Of a DNA stretch of 8,736 nt, positions 1 through 6,160 are shown one piece after another; position 1 is the first letter of the stretch; each line of letters opens with the position of its first letter. The DNA is from an uncultured Collinsella sp. (lineage in GTDB: Bacteria > Actinomycetota > Coriobacteriia > Coriobacteriales > Coriobacteriaceae). The position numbers were made by a program, and so were the translations under genes. The stretch spans positions 1 to 8,736 of the forward strand of contig CAAFQT010000038.1 of NCBI GenBank assembly GCA_900765185.1, read 5' to 3'. The notes below the pieces were generated by a model. That model had not been told where the DNA came from, searched no databases, and saw only the letters and a list, made by a program, of their open reading frames with translations.

Positions 1-1635
1 ATAGGGCTCGTCGGTAACGTGCACGTTGATGAACCAGTATGCCTTGGCGCGCTTGGGATGCTTATCCAAGATGGAATAGAGCACGTCGCGGTCGAGCGTG
101 AGCGGGTCGGGGCTGTTGGTGAGGAACACCAGATTGTCGGCGAGCACGGGGTAGGTCTCGTCGTTGCGCAGGCGGTTGAGCTGGTCAATGTACTTGGAGA
201 CGGGCAGCAGGATCGTCTGCGTGCGCTCGATGGCGGTGCCGCGACGCCACACATACATAAGGCCAAACAGCAGTGCGGCCAAGAAGATCATCACATAGCC
301 GCCGTCAAAGAACATGGTGAGGCACGAGGCGAAAAAGCACAGCTCAATGGCGCCGAAGAGCAGGGCGAAGACGCAGGCGCCCAGCTTGTGCTTGAGAATG
401 CCGGCGATATAGCTCGTCAAAAGCGTGGTGGTCATAAGCATGGTCACGGTAATGGCGAGGCCGTAGGCACTCTCCATGCGCTCGGAGTTTTGGAACAGCA
501 GCACGATGAAGATGCAGCCGACCCACATGATGTTATTGACGAGCGGAATATAGAGCTGCCCCTTGGTGTCGCTGGGGTAGTGGATGCGCAGATGCGGCAT
601 AAGGTTGAGACGCGTTGCCTCGGATACCAGCGAGAACGAGCCGGTGATGAGCGCCTGTGAGGCGATGATGGCCGCCACGGCCGAAAGCACGATGGCAAAG
701 GGGCGTAGGGGCTCGGGGAGCATCATATAGAACGGGTTGACGATATCCATCGCGAGCATCTGGGGGTTGGAGTTATTGGCGAGTAGCCAAGCTCCCTGAC
801 CCAGATAGTTGAGGATAAGGGCCGCCTTAACAAATGGCCAGGATGCATAGATGTTTGCCTTGCCCACGTGGCCCATGTCCGAGTAGAGTGCCTCGGCACC
901 GGTTGTCGACAGGAAGACAAAGCCGAGCACCATGATGCCCGAATGGTTGATGGGCGAGAACAGGAACATAATGCCGCGGATGGGGTTGAGCGCGCGCAAG
1001 ATGGACAGGTTGCCGAGCATGTTGAACAGACCGGCGCCTGCCAGGAACAGGAACCACAGCGTCATGAGCGGGCCGAACAGCTTGCCGATTGACGAGGTGC
1101 CGGCGCGCTGCATGGCAAATAGGCCGCAGATAATGATGATGGTAATAATGATGACGTTGGTTTGCCCGTCACCCAAAAGCGCGTGACCCCACTCGATGGT
1201 GCGCAGGCCCTCAATGGCCGTGGTGACCGTGACCGCGGGGGTGAGGATGCCGTCGGCGAGCAGCGCCGCGCCGCCGATCATGGCGGGAAGGATCAGCCAC
1301 GGTGCCACCTTGCGCACGAGACTGAACAGGGCGAAGATGCCGCCTTCGTTGTGGTTATCGGCCTTCATGGCGATTACCACGTATTTGACCGTGGTCACGA
1401 GCGTCATGGTCCAGATGACGAGCGAAAGTGCGCCCAGAATCATGTCCTCGCTGACGGTGCCGATGCCGCCGTTGTTGGCGACGATCGATTTCATGGTGTA
1501 CATAGGGCTCGTGCCGATGTCGCCATAGACGACGCCGAGCGTTACGAGCAGCATGCCAGCGGAGAGGGGGATGGCTCCGTGCCCGCCTTGCCCGCGCTGG
1601 TCTTGGAGGTTTGCCTCCAGTTTGTTGTGTGCCAC
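1..1635 (-). CDS. kup: Kup/HAK/KT family low-affinity K+ uptake transporter, C-terminus cut by window edge
   Basis: Membrane protein that takes up K+ (or Cs+/Rb+), probably with H+ symport. The frame is open from a GTG at 1635 to base 1, giving 545 codons; family members run about 620-700 residues, so the end of the soluble C-terminal domain is missing. Family signatures seen: GVVYGDIGTSPMY at residues 34-46 (first membrane helix, with the Asp-39 thought to take part in ion coupling), KADNHNEGGIFAL at about 91-103, and ADGILTPAVTV with AIEGL at about 127-144. Near the window edge, AYWFINVHVTDEPY matches the conserved start of the cytoplasmic domain. The GTG start is supported by AGGGAG five bases upstream and by the short hydrophilic N-terminus before helix 1. 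It lies downstream of, and in the same direction as, the EamA gene, but with a 157-base gap and its own possible promoter, so it need not be in one operon. Family assignment is secure; ion specificity is not read from sequence. Confidence 0.96.
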   Translation of the reverse strand, partial: MAHNKLEANLQDQRGQGGHGAIPLSAGMLLVTLGVVYGDIGTSPMYTMKSIVANNGGIGTVSEDMILGALSLVIWTMTLVTTVKYVVIAMKADNHNEGGIFALFSLVRKVAPWLILPAMIGGAALLADGILTPAVTVTTAIEGLRTIEWGHALLGDGQTNVIIITIIIICGLFAMQRAGTSSIGKLFGPLMTLWFLFLAGAGLFNMLGNLSILRALNPIRGIMFLFSPINHSGIMVLGFVFLSTTGAEALYSDMGHVGKANIYASWPFVKAALILNYLGQGAWLLANNSNPQMLAMDIVNPFYMMLPEPLRPFAIVLSAVAAIIASQALITGSFSLVSEATRLNLMPHLRIHYPSDTKGQLYIPLVNNIMWVGCIFIVLLFQNSERMESAYGLAITVTMLMTTTLLTSYIAGILKHKLGACVFALLFGAIELCFFASCLTMFFDGGYVMIFLAALLFGLMYVWRRGTAIERTQTILLPVSKYIDQLNRLRNDETYPVLADNLVFLTNSPDPLTLDRDVLYSILDKHPKRAKAYWFINVHVTDEPY

Positions 1636-1643
1636 GAGGACTC

Positions 1644-1670
1644 CCTTAGACATCCGGTTATCTGTCTAGG
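1644..1670 (-). promoter_or_regulatory. Inverted repeat next to the kup ribosome site
   Basis: TAGACA (1647-1652) and TGTCTA (1663-1668) form a perfect 6-bp inverted repeat with a 10-base loop. It extends by two G-C pairs (1644-1645 with 1669-1670) across a one-base bulge. In the kup mRNA the 3' side runs into the AGGGAG ribosome site, so the hairpin could hide part of it. Another TAGACA occurs at 1730-1735, so it could instead be a protein-binding half-site. A possible minus-strand -10 (TATAAA, bases 1691-1696) has no convincing -35. Function is inference. Confidence 0.4.
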
Positions 1671-1729
1671 ACAAAAAACTTTATGCCGTCTTTATACATA
1701 CAAGAGCAGTTTGGCACATCGGGTTATTT

Positions 1730-1764
1730 TAGACAATAATCCTCAGCTGGGGATTATTTATCTA
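1730..1764. promoter_or_regulatory. Near-perfect 24-bp dyad between the EamA and kup genes
   Basis: AATAATCC (1735-1742) and GGATTATT (1751-1758) are perfect inverted arms around the self-complementary CAGCTG (1744-1749), with a single mismatched pair (1743/1750). TAGA (1730-1733) and TCTA (1761-1764) continue the symmetry after a small offset. It lies 29 bases past the EamA stop and about 100 bases before the kup start, both genes being on the minus strand. No U-run follows on either strand, so an intrinsic terminator is unlikely. A dimeric-regulator operator for kup is more plausible, or a 3'-end RNA hairpin for the EamA message. Confidence 0.5.
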
Positions 1765-1792
1765 CGCAGGTAGCATTTCAAAGCAGGGGCTT

Positions 1793-2704
1793 TTAAGCAC
1801 GTGCTATCTGGGCGATGCCAGCCTTGGCGTTTGCGCGTTTGCCGGCGAGTTCGCAAAAGAGCGCGCCGCCGATGATAAGCGCGGCGCCCATCAGGCGGAC
1901 CGGTGTTATGGCTTCACCCAAAAGGGCGGCCGAGAACACGACCGCCGAAAGCGGCTCGAGGTAGCCGACGACGGCGACGGTCTGGACGGGCAGCTTGGCG
2001 ACGGCGCTAAAGTAGAGCAGGCAACCAATGCCGGTGTTGACGACGCCGAGCATAGCGACGGCGCGCCAATCAATACTGGCGGCGACGCCGGCGGACAGGA
2101 ATGAGGGAGCGCCCTGCGTGATGAGTGTGAGGGCCAGCGCGGTCACAAAGGCGGCGCTCACCTGGAGCGTGGAGTTCTCGAGGCCTTCGATGTGTGGCGC
2201 ACCCTTGCTAGCGATGACCATCAATGCGTAGCAGAAGGCCGAGACGATGCCGCAGACAATACCCGCAATGGGCATATTGCCGCCTAGACCTTGTGCCGCA
2301 ATGAGAAAAGCACCGCAGGCGACGGCGATAAAGCCGGCGATTTTGCTGCCGGTCAGCTTTTCGCCAAAAATGAGCGGGGAGAGGGCCATAACGATGATGG
2401 GGCCACAGTAATACAACAGCGAGGAGATACCAACGCCGATCGTCTGATAGGCACGGAACAGGAAAATCCAGCTGGCGCCCAGCGCGGCGCCCGAGACGAT
2501 GAGCGCTGCGGCCTCGCGGGGGCGAGACGGAGCCTGCAGGTTATGGCGCTTGGTTATGAAGAGGATGGCGGCAAGGGTGAGAGCGCCCAAAAACGTGCGC
2601 AACAGTACGATATCGGAGCTCGGCAGCGCGATGGCAGCGGCGATGATGCCGTTGGAGCCAAACAATAGCAATGCTGCTAAGTACGTAAACAATCCGTTGT
2701 TCAT
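1793..2704 (-). CDS. EamA-domain (DMT superfamily) permease
   Basis: Inner-membrane transporter of the drug/metabolite superfamily, a group that includes amino-acid, cysteine-metabolite and purine exporters; the substrate cannot be read from sequence. The 303-residue length fits the usual ten-helix, two-repeat design. Repeat 1 covers about residues 5-137 and ends in FGEKLTGSKIAGFIAVACGA; repeat 2 covers about 146-287 and ends in YLEPLSAVVFSAALLGEAIT (248-267), followed by a glycine-rich last helix. The paired P..x..GE.. ends of the two repeats are the hallmark of EamA proteins. The C-terminus is short and basic (GKRANAKAG), which suggests a cytoplasmic end. The ATG at 2704 has GAGGGG 11-16 bases upstream, a somewhat long spacing. 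It is divergent from the LysR gene at 2823 across 118 bases, the classic layout for a regulator and its target, so export or uptake of the LysR ligand is a reasonable guess. Confidence 0.92.
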   Translation of the reverse strand: MNNGLFTYLAALLLFGSNGIIAAAIALPSSDIVLLRTFLGALTLAAILFITKRHNLQAPSRPREAAALIVSGAALGASWIFLFRAYQTIGVGISSLLYYCGPIIVMALSPLIFGEKLTGSKIAGFIAVACGAFLIAAQGLGGNMPIAGIVCGIVSAFCYALMVIASKGAPHIEGLENSTLQVSAAFVTALALTLITQGAPSFLSAGVAASIDWRAVAMLGVVNTGIGCLLYFSAVAKLPVQTVAVVGYLEPLSAVVFSAALLGEAITPVRLMGAALIIGGALFCELAGKRANAKAGIAQIARA

Positions 2705-2733
2705 GTGCTGACATCCCCTCTATATCCGAGCAT

Positions 2734-2750
2734 GTTCACTATGGGTGAAC
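2734..2750. promoter_or_regulatory. Perfect palindromic operator candidate between EamA and lysR genes
   Basis: GTTCAC (2734-2739) and GTGAAC (2745-2750) are perfect inverted repeats around TATGG. The core T-N11-A (T2736... as TCAC-N5-GTGA) fits the loose LysR-family box. It lies in the only control region shared by the permease and the LysR gene, 22 bases upstream of the regulator's -10 element. This is where a LysR protein would bind to act on both promoters. Binding is inferred from position and symmetry. Confidence 0.65.
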
Positions 2751-2771
2751 TGGCTTTAGAAGAAAAGCGAA

Positions 2772-2777
2772 TATAAT
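2772..2777 (+). promoter_or_regulatory. Consensus -10 element (TATAAT) for the lysR gene
   Basis: A perfect TATAAT hexamer lies 45 bases before the lysR GTG. The region about 17 bases upstream (2748-2754) has no good TTGACA match and touches the edge of the 2734-2750 palindrome. A regulator bound there would therefore overlap the -35 position, as expected for LysR autoregulation. Confidence 0.6.
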
Positions 2778-2822
2778 GCATGGATAACATGACAAAAACT
2801 CATGTAAAGGTGGAGGGGTGCC

Positions 2823-3680
2823 GTGGAAACGAATATTCAAAAGATGCAGGTGCTGCTCGAGACGGTGCGTGCCGGCAGTTTTACGCGCGCCGCCGAGCGG
2901 CTGAGCTATTCGCAGTCGGGCGTGAGCCGCATGGTGGGCGACCTTGAGACCGATTGGGGTTTTAAGGTGCTCGACCGCAGCCGCGAGGGTGTGGTGCTTT
3001 CTGCCGATGGGCGGCAGATCATGCCGGCGGTTGAGGCGCTCTGCGAGGAGTTTGGCCGCCTGCAGCGACACGTGGACGAGATGCGTGGGCTCATGCGCGG
3101 CAAGATCTGCATTGGTACGTTTTCGAGTGTGGCGACCCACGTGCTGCCACCGGTCATTGCGCGTTTTCGCGCCGATCACCCGGACGTCGATTATGAGTTG
3201 CTGATGGGCGATTACTCAGAGATTGAACAATGGGTGGCAGAGGGCCGCTGCGACCTGGGCTTTATTCCGCGCGAGCCACGCGGCGCCGGCATGGCGTCGC
3301 GACCGTTGGTGCAAGACGAGTTGATGGCCGTGGTGCCAGCGGACTCCTCGCTTGCCACGGCGGAGGTCGTTTCTCTTGCCGATTTAGCCAACGAGCAGTT
3401 TATTCTGCTAGAACGCGGCACTGATGACGAGATTACGCCGCTATTCCGTCGGGCGGGGCTGGCGGTGCGCTCAAAACTGTCGACTTGGGATGACTATGCG
3501 ATTATGGCTATGGTCGAGGATGGCTTGGGCGTGAGCATTCTTCCCGCGCTCATCTTGCGTCGCTGCCAGTTTGATGTTGCTGTGCGTCCGCTCGAAGGGC
3601 ATCCCCATCGGCAGATCAACGCCATATATCGAACGGCCGATGTTTCGCTTGCCGCCGCTCGTTTCCTCGAATACCTCTAA
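2823..3680 (+). CDS. LysR-family transcriptional regulator
   Basis: DNA-binding regulator of 285 residues, close to the family norm of about 300. The N-terminal winged helix spans about residues 5-64: GSFTRAAERLSYSQSGVSRM (18-37) is the helix-turn-helix, followed by the linker-helix start GDLETDWGFKVLDRS. The effector-binding domain, of the periplasmic-binding-protein fold, begins near GKICIGTFSSVATHVLPPVI and includes GRCDLGFI and MVEDGLGVSILPALI, both typical of LysR effector domains. The GTG start at 2823 has GGAGGGG four bases upstream (2812-2818) and places the HTH at the usual distance from the N-terminus. It is divergent from the EamA permease, which is the likely target. The co-inducer is unknown. 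No clear terminator follows; the next gene's control region starts within about 60 bases. Confidence 0.95.
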   Translation: METNIQKMQVLLETVRAGSFTRAAERLSYSQSGVSRMVGDLETDWGFKVLDRSREGVVLSADGRQIMPAVEALCEEFGRLQRHVDEMRGLMRGKICIGTFSSVATHVLPPVIARFRADHPDVDYELLMGDYSEIEQWVAEGRCDLGFIPREPRGAGMASRPLVQDELMAVVPADSSLATAEVVSLADLANEQFILLERGTDDEITPLFRRAGLAVRSKLSTWDDYAIMAMVEDGLGVSILPALILRRCQFDVAVRPLEGHPHRQINAIYRTADVSLAAARFLEYL

Positions 3681-3740
3681 ATGCGTGCACGTCGTTATCG
3701 CCTTTGGATAAATCTCGAGGTCTTGCTCATTTTATTGTTG

Positions 3741-3822
3741 AAATTGAACTTTTCGAAATAGCACGGCGCTATACTGCTGCCTAAATTGAACTCAGGTTCA
3801 ATTCGTGTTGTATAAATTGAAC
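3741..3822 (+). promoter_or_regulatory. Promoter/operator region of the HTH-AlaA gene: four AATTGAAC half-sites
   Basis: AAATTGAAC occurs three times in direct orientation (3741-3749, 3783-3791, 3814-3822). The inverse GTTCAATT occurs once at 3796-3803, forming a perfect AATTGAAC-N4-GTTCAATT palindrome at 3784-3803. The direct copies start 42 and 31 bases apart, close to four and three helical turns, so all three would face the same side of the DNA. Two promoter positions are possible: -10 TATACT at 3770-3775, or -10 TATAAA at 3811-3816 with TTGAAC (3786-3791) as a -35 at a long 19-base spacing. Either would be covered by a bound repressor. The obvious candidate binder is the HTH domain encoded just downstream. 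Confidence 0.75.
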
Positions 3823-3843
3823 TTTGCCAGCAAGGAGGTTCTA

Positions 3844-5364
3844 GTGGCCCAAGAGACGTTTAGCGATCGTCTGCGACAGGCTATGTCCGATCGCGACGTT
3901 CGCCAGTCGGACGTGATCCGCGCATCGGAGATGCTCGGCAAAAAACTCGGCAAGAGTCAGATGAGCCAATATGTGAGCGGCAAGACGATTCCGCGGCGCG
4001 ATGTGGCTGAGCTGCTCGCCCGTATTTTGGAGGTCGATGTTACCTGGCTGCTTGCCGGCGACGCCGATCAAGGCGAGGCATCATCACCCCGCAACGATTC
4101 CAAGCCCGAACCCCATCCCTCAGCTCAAATTGCAAGGAGCACCACCATGCGTACTTTTTCTAAATCCACCAAGCTCGATAACGTCCTGTATGACGTGCGC
4201 GGTCCCGTCGTCGACGAGGCCGCCCGTATGGAGGACGAGGGCGAGCGCATCCTCAAGCTCAATATCGGCAACCCGGCGCCCTTCGGTTTCCGCACGCCCG
4301 ATGAGGTCATCAAGGACATGCGCCAGCAGCTGCCCGACTGCGAGGGGTATTCCAACTCGCGCGGCCTGTTCTCCGCGCGCAAGGCGATTATGCAGTATTC
4401 GCAGATCAAGGGCCTGCCCAATGTTCAGATGGAGCATATCTACACGGGCAACGGCGTGTCCGAGCTCATCCAGCTTTCGATGAACGCGCTGCTCGACAAT
4501 GGCGACGAGATCCTGATCCCCAGCCCTGACTATCCGCTGTGGACGGCGTGCGCGACCCTTGCCGGCGGTCATCCCGTGCATTATCTGTGCGACGAACAGG
4601 CCGATTGGTATCCCGATCTGGAGGATATGGAGTCCAAGATCACGAGCGCGACCAAGGCCCTCGTCATCATCAACCCCAATAACCCCACGGGCTCGGTCTA
4701 TCCGCGCGAGGTACTCGAGGGCATCGTCGAGATTGCGCGCAGGCATCAGCTGATGATCTTTGCCGACGAGATCTACGACCGCCTGTGCATGGACGGTTAT
4801 GAGCATGTCTCGATCGCTTCACTCGCTCCCGACCTGCCCTGCGTCACCTTTAGCGGCCTGTCCAAGTCGCACATGATCGCGGGCTACCGTATTGGCTGGA
4901 TGGTGCTTTCGGGCAACCAGCGCTGCATGAGCGACTTCATCATGGGTATCAACATGCTCTCCAACATGCGCCTGTGCTCCAACGTGCCGGCCCAGTCCAT
5001 CGTCCAGACGGCGCTTGGCGGCCATCAGTCGGTTAACGACTACATTCGCCCCGGCGGCCGTGTCTACGAGCAGCGTAACTTTGTGTACGAGGCGCTCAGC
5101 AAGATCGACGGTATCTCGGTGGTCAAGCCGCGCGCGGCGTTCTACATCTTCCCCAAGATGGATGTGAAGAAGTTCAACATCACCGACGACGAGCAGTTTG
5201 CCCTTGACCTGCTGCACGAGAAGAAGATCCTGATCACGCGCGGCGGCGGCTTTAACTGGGCCGAGCCCGATCACTTCCGCATCGTCTACCTGCCGCGCAT
5301 GGAAGTGCTCAAAGAGTCCCTCGAAGACCTGGCCGACTTCTTCGACCATTATCGTCAGTCGTAG
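3844..5364 (+). CDS. Cro/CI-type HTH domain fused to AlaA-type PLP aminotransferase
   Basis: A 506-residue two-domain protein. Residues about 6-70 form an XRE-type HTH (SDRLRQAMSDRDVRQSDVI, then KSQMSQYVSGKTIPRRDVAE as recognition region, ending in EVDVTWLLAG). A charged, Pro-rich linker runs from about 71 to 101. Residues 102-506 match E. coli AlaA (alanine-synthesising glutamate-pyruvate transaminase) over its whole length: LNIGNPAPFGF, GNGVSELI (202-209), NPNNPTG (277-283), ADEIYD with Asp-308 and Tyr-311, the PLP-binding Lys-341 in LSKSH, and substrate-carboxylate Arg-479 in DHFRIVYLPR. All catalytic residues are present, so it should be active. The start is GTG 3844, five bases after AAGGAGG (3832-3838); an in-frame GTG at 3805 has no ribosome site and overlaps the operators. 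The architecture is known to databases as a HTH/aminotransferase fusion, but I know of no established role. Autoregulation coupled to amino-acid status is inference. A bidirectional terminator follows directly. Confidence 0.95.
   Translation: MAQETFSDRLRQAMSDRDVRQSDVIRASEMLGKKLGKSQMSQYVSGKTIPRRDVAELLARILEVDVTWLLAGDADQGEASSPRNDSKPEPHPSAQIARSTTMRTFSKSTKLDNVLYDVRGPVVDEAARMEDEGERILKLNIGNPAPFGFRTPDEVIKDMRQQLPDCEGYSNSRGLFSARKAIMQYSQIKGLPNVQMEHIYTGNGVSELIQLSMNALLDNGDEILIPSPDYPLWTACATLAGGHPVHYLCDEQADWYPDLEDMESKITSATKALVIINPNNPTGSVYPREVLEGIVEIARRHQLMIFADEIYDRLCMDGYEHVSIASLAPDLPCVTFSGLSKSHMIAGYRIGWMVLSGNQRCMSDFIMGINMLSNMRLCSNVPAQSIVQTALGGHQSVNDYIRPGGRVYEQRNFVYEALSKIDGISVVKPRAAFYIFPKMDVKKFNITDDEQFALDLLHEKKILITRGGGFNWAEPDHFRIVYLPRMEVLKESLEDLADFFDHYRQS
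4134..4149 (+). promoter_or_regulatory. Internal ribosome site and in-frame ATG at the HTH/aminotransferase junction
   Basis: AAGGAG (4134-4139) lies seven bases before an ATG (4147-4149) that is in frame with the fusion, at Met-102. This is a textbook ribosome site inside a coding region, placed exactly at the domain boundary. Starting here would give a 405-residue stand-alone enzyme with PLP Lys at position 240. To my knowledge E. coli AlaA has the same length. Either the gene makes two products, or this is a relic of the aminotransferase gene before fusion. Confidence 0.7.
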
Positions 5365-5385
5365 GGGACAGAAGCTCCGTACGAT

Positions 5386-5426
5386 AAAAAGCTCCCTGCA
5401 GTTGCTTGGCTGCAGGGAGCTTTTTT
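5386..5426. terminator. Bidirectional intrinsic terminator between convergent HTH-AlaA and def genes
   Basis: A perfect 11-bp stem, GCTCCCTGCAG (5391-5401) with CTGCAGGGAGC (5410-5420), encloses an 8-base loop. It is flanked by AAAAA on the left and TTTTTT on the right, so a U-tract follows the stem on both strands. It begins 22 bases past the HTH-AlaA stop. It serves that gene on the plus strand and could stop def transcripts on the minus strand after they cross the 5441-5546 repeat. Confidence 0.93.
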
Positions 5427-5440
5427 GTGGACCCGTGGGG

Positions 5441-5546
5441 CGTGGGACAAAATAATCAGTAGTTCTTGTCCCAGGTTCGAAAGAAGTATCGAGTTTGTTG
5501 CCGCAGACGACCCTGGGACAAAAACTACTGATTATTTTGTCCCACG
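5441..5546. repeat. Inverted repeat with 35-bp arms and nested TGGGACAA/TTGTCCCA motifs
   Basis: Left arm 5441-5475 and right arm 5512-5546 are inverted copies that match at 34 of 35 positions (mismatch 5465/5522), separated by a 36-base loop. Each arm is itself a smaller dyad: TGGGACAA, 15 bases, then TTGTCCCA (5443-5450 with 5466-5473, and 5514-5521 with 5537-5544). It encodes no plausible protein and I see no flanking target duplication. It lies between two convergent genes, right after the terminator and 14 bases beyond the def stop. It resembles REP/BIME-type intergenic palindromes or a small non-autonomous element; copy number elsewhere is unknown. Confidence 0.9.
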
Positions 5547-5559
5547 TGGCGTTCTTGAA

Positions 5560-5970
5560 CTAAATAACAATCCCGTTGCAATGGTCGATTTCGTGTTGGA
5601 TGATTTCGGCGGTGTAGCCCGAGAAGTTCTTGATACGGTGGACGAAGTTCTCGTCCAGATACTCCACCTTAATGCGGCGATAACGCGTGCAGGGACGTTC
5701 GCCGACGAGCGAAAGGCATCCTTCGCTTGTCTGGTAGGCGTTGACCTGCTCAAGAATCTGCGGGTTGTACATGAGCAACGACCTGCTGCCGTCCTTTACG
5801 CAGATGATGCGTTTGCGCACGCCAATCATATTGGCGGCGAGGCCCACGCACTCGTGCTCATGCTCATGGAGCGTATCCAGGAGGTCCTGCCCGGTCACGG
5901 CGTCATCGGGGCCCGCGTCTTCGGAAGGCAGGCGCAAAAAGAACTCGGATTTCATGATGGGTTTAATCAT
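5560..5970 (-). CDS. def: Short peptide deformylase-family protein
   Basis: Peptide deformylase removes the formyl group from the N-terminal Met of new proteins, using a bound metal. The protein is 136 residues, shorter than E. coli Def (about 169), but it resembles a compact subfamily I recall from Clostridia. Motif 2, EGCLS (83-87), supplies the metal-ligand Cys-85; motif 3, QHEIDH (125-130), supplies His-126, catalytic Glu-127 and His-130. Motif 1 reads CVGLAANMIG (41-50) where the classic form is GVGLAAPQIG, so Met-48 stands where the catalytic Gln normally is. ATG 5970 is chosen because AAGGAG lies six bases upstream and family homology starts at MIKPIMK; the frame stays open to 6114, but that extension is not Def-like. 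A possible minus -10 (TATTAT, 6009-6014) lies upstream. It is not next to fmt, priA or other usual partners, so it may be a second deformylase. Confidence 0.88.
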   Translation of the reverse strand: MIKPIMKSEFFLRLPSEDAGPDDAVTGQDLLDTLHEHEHECVGLAANMIGVRKRIICVKDGSRSLLMYNPQILEQVNAYQTSEGCLSLVGERPCTRYRRIKVEYLDENFVHRIKNFSGYTAEIIQHEIDHCNGIVI

Positions 5971-6019
5971 GGCGGGCTCCTTGTATCTCATGCTTTCGTG
6001 GACTTTCAATAATAGCGCG

Positions 6020-6048
6020 GAGACAAAGCCGTGCGCTCGCGTTACAAT
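6020..6048 (+). promoter_or_regulatory. Candidate promoter for the MFS exporter
   Basis: GAGACA (6020-6025) and TACAAT (6043-6048) are spaced by 17 bases, matching the -35 consensus at four of six positions and the -10 at five of six. Transcription would start near 6055 and give a leader of about 120 bases before the exporter's ATG. The divergent def promoter would lie just to the left (6009-6014 on the minus strand). Confidence 0.5.
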
Positions 6049-6064
6049 CTTTCGACGTTGAACC

Positions 6065-6160
6065 ATGTTGCCGGATGTGCTGTTTGCGCTGTCCGGTGTA
6101 AGTCTAGGGCTCATTTTCGCCCTGGGCTGTTCCTCTAGGGCGATGCGTTTGTCGTTCTAA
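6065..6160 (+). CDS. Possible 31-residue leader peptide before the MFS exporter
   Basis: An ATG at 6065 opens a 31-codon frame ending in TAA at 6158-6160. The peptide is hydrophobic in the middle (LFALSG, LGLIFALG) and ends in a basic stretch with two Arg (SSRAMRLSF). Its stop codon touches the exporter's AGAGGAAGGA ribosome site, leaving 14 bases to the exporter ATG, so ribosomes translating it would disturb the structures around that site. It has no clear ribosome site of its own, and the predicted transcript start is only about ten bases upstream. A 31-codon frame can occur by chance in GC-rich DNA, so this is tentative. Confidence 0.3.
   Translation: MLPDVLFALSGVSLGLIFALGCSSRAMRLSF

Noticed and set aside
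19..660. A 213-codon plus-strand frame opposite kup
   Set aside because: The minus-strand Kup reading is a clear family match over the same bases; this frame has no domain or ribosome site.
1636..1792. c-di-AMP riboswitch upstream of kup
   Set aside because: The gap is short and mostly AT-rich, and none of the conserved riboswitch segments I know could be recognised; only simple dyads are visible.
3805..3843. In-frame GTG at 3805 as the start of the HTH-AlaA protein
   Set aside because: It has no ribosome site, would translate through the third AATTGAAC half-site, and adds 13 residues not part of the HTH. GTG 3844 has AAGGAGG at ideal spacing.
4120..4806. Minus-strand frame opposite the aminotransferase
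   Set aside because: Low-complexity antisense reading of a gene whose catalytic motifs are all intact on the plus strand.
5441..5546. Insertion sequence or transposon remnant
   Set aside because: There is no transposase fragment and no flanking direct duplication; only the inverted repeat is supported, so it is listed as a repeat.
5971..6114. Longer deformylase starting at 6114
   Set aside because: The extra 48 residues do not resemble deformylase, cover the divergent promoter region, and lack a ribosome site; ATG 5970 has AAGGAG six bases upstream.
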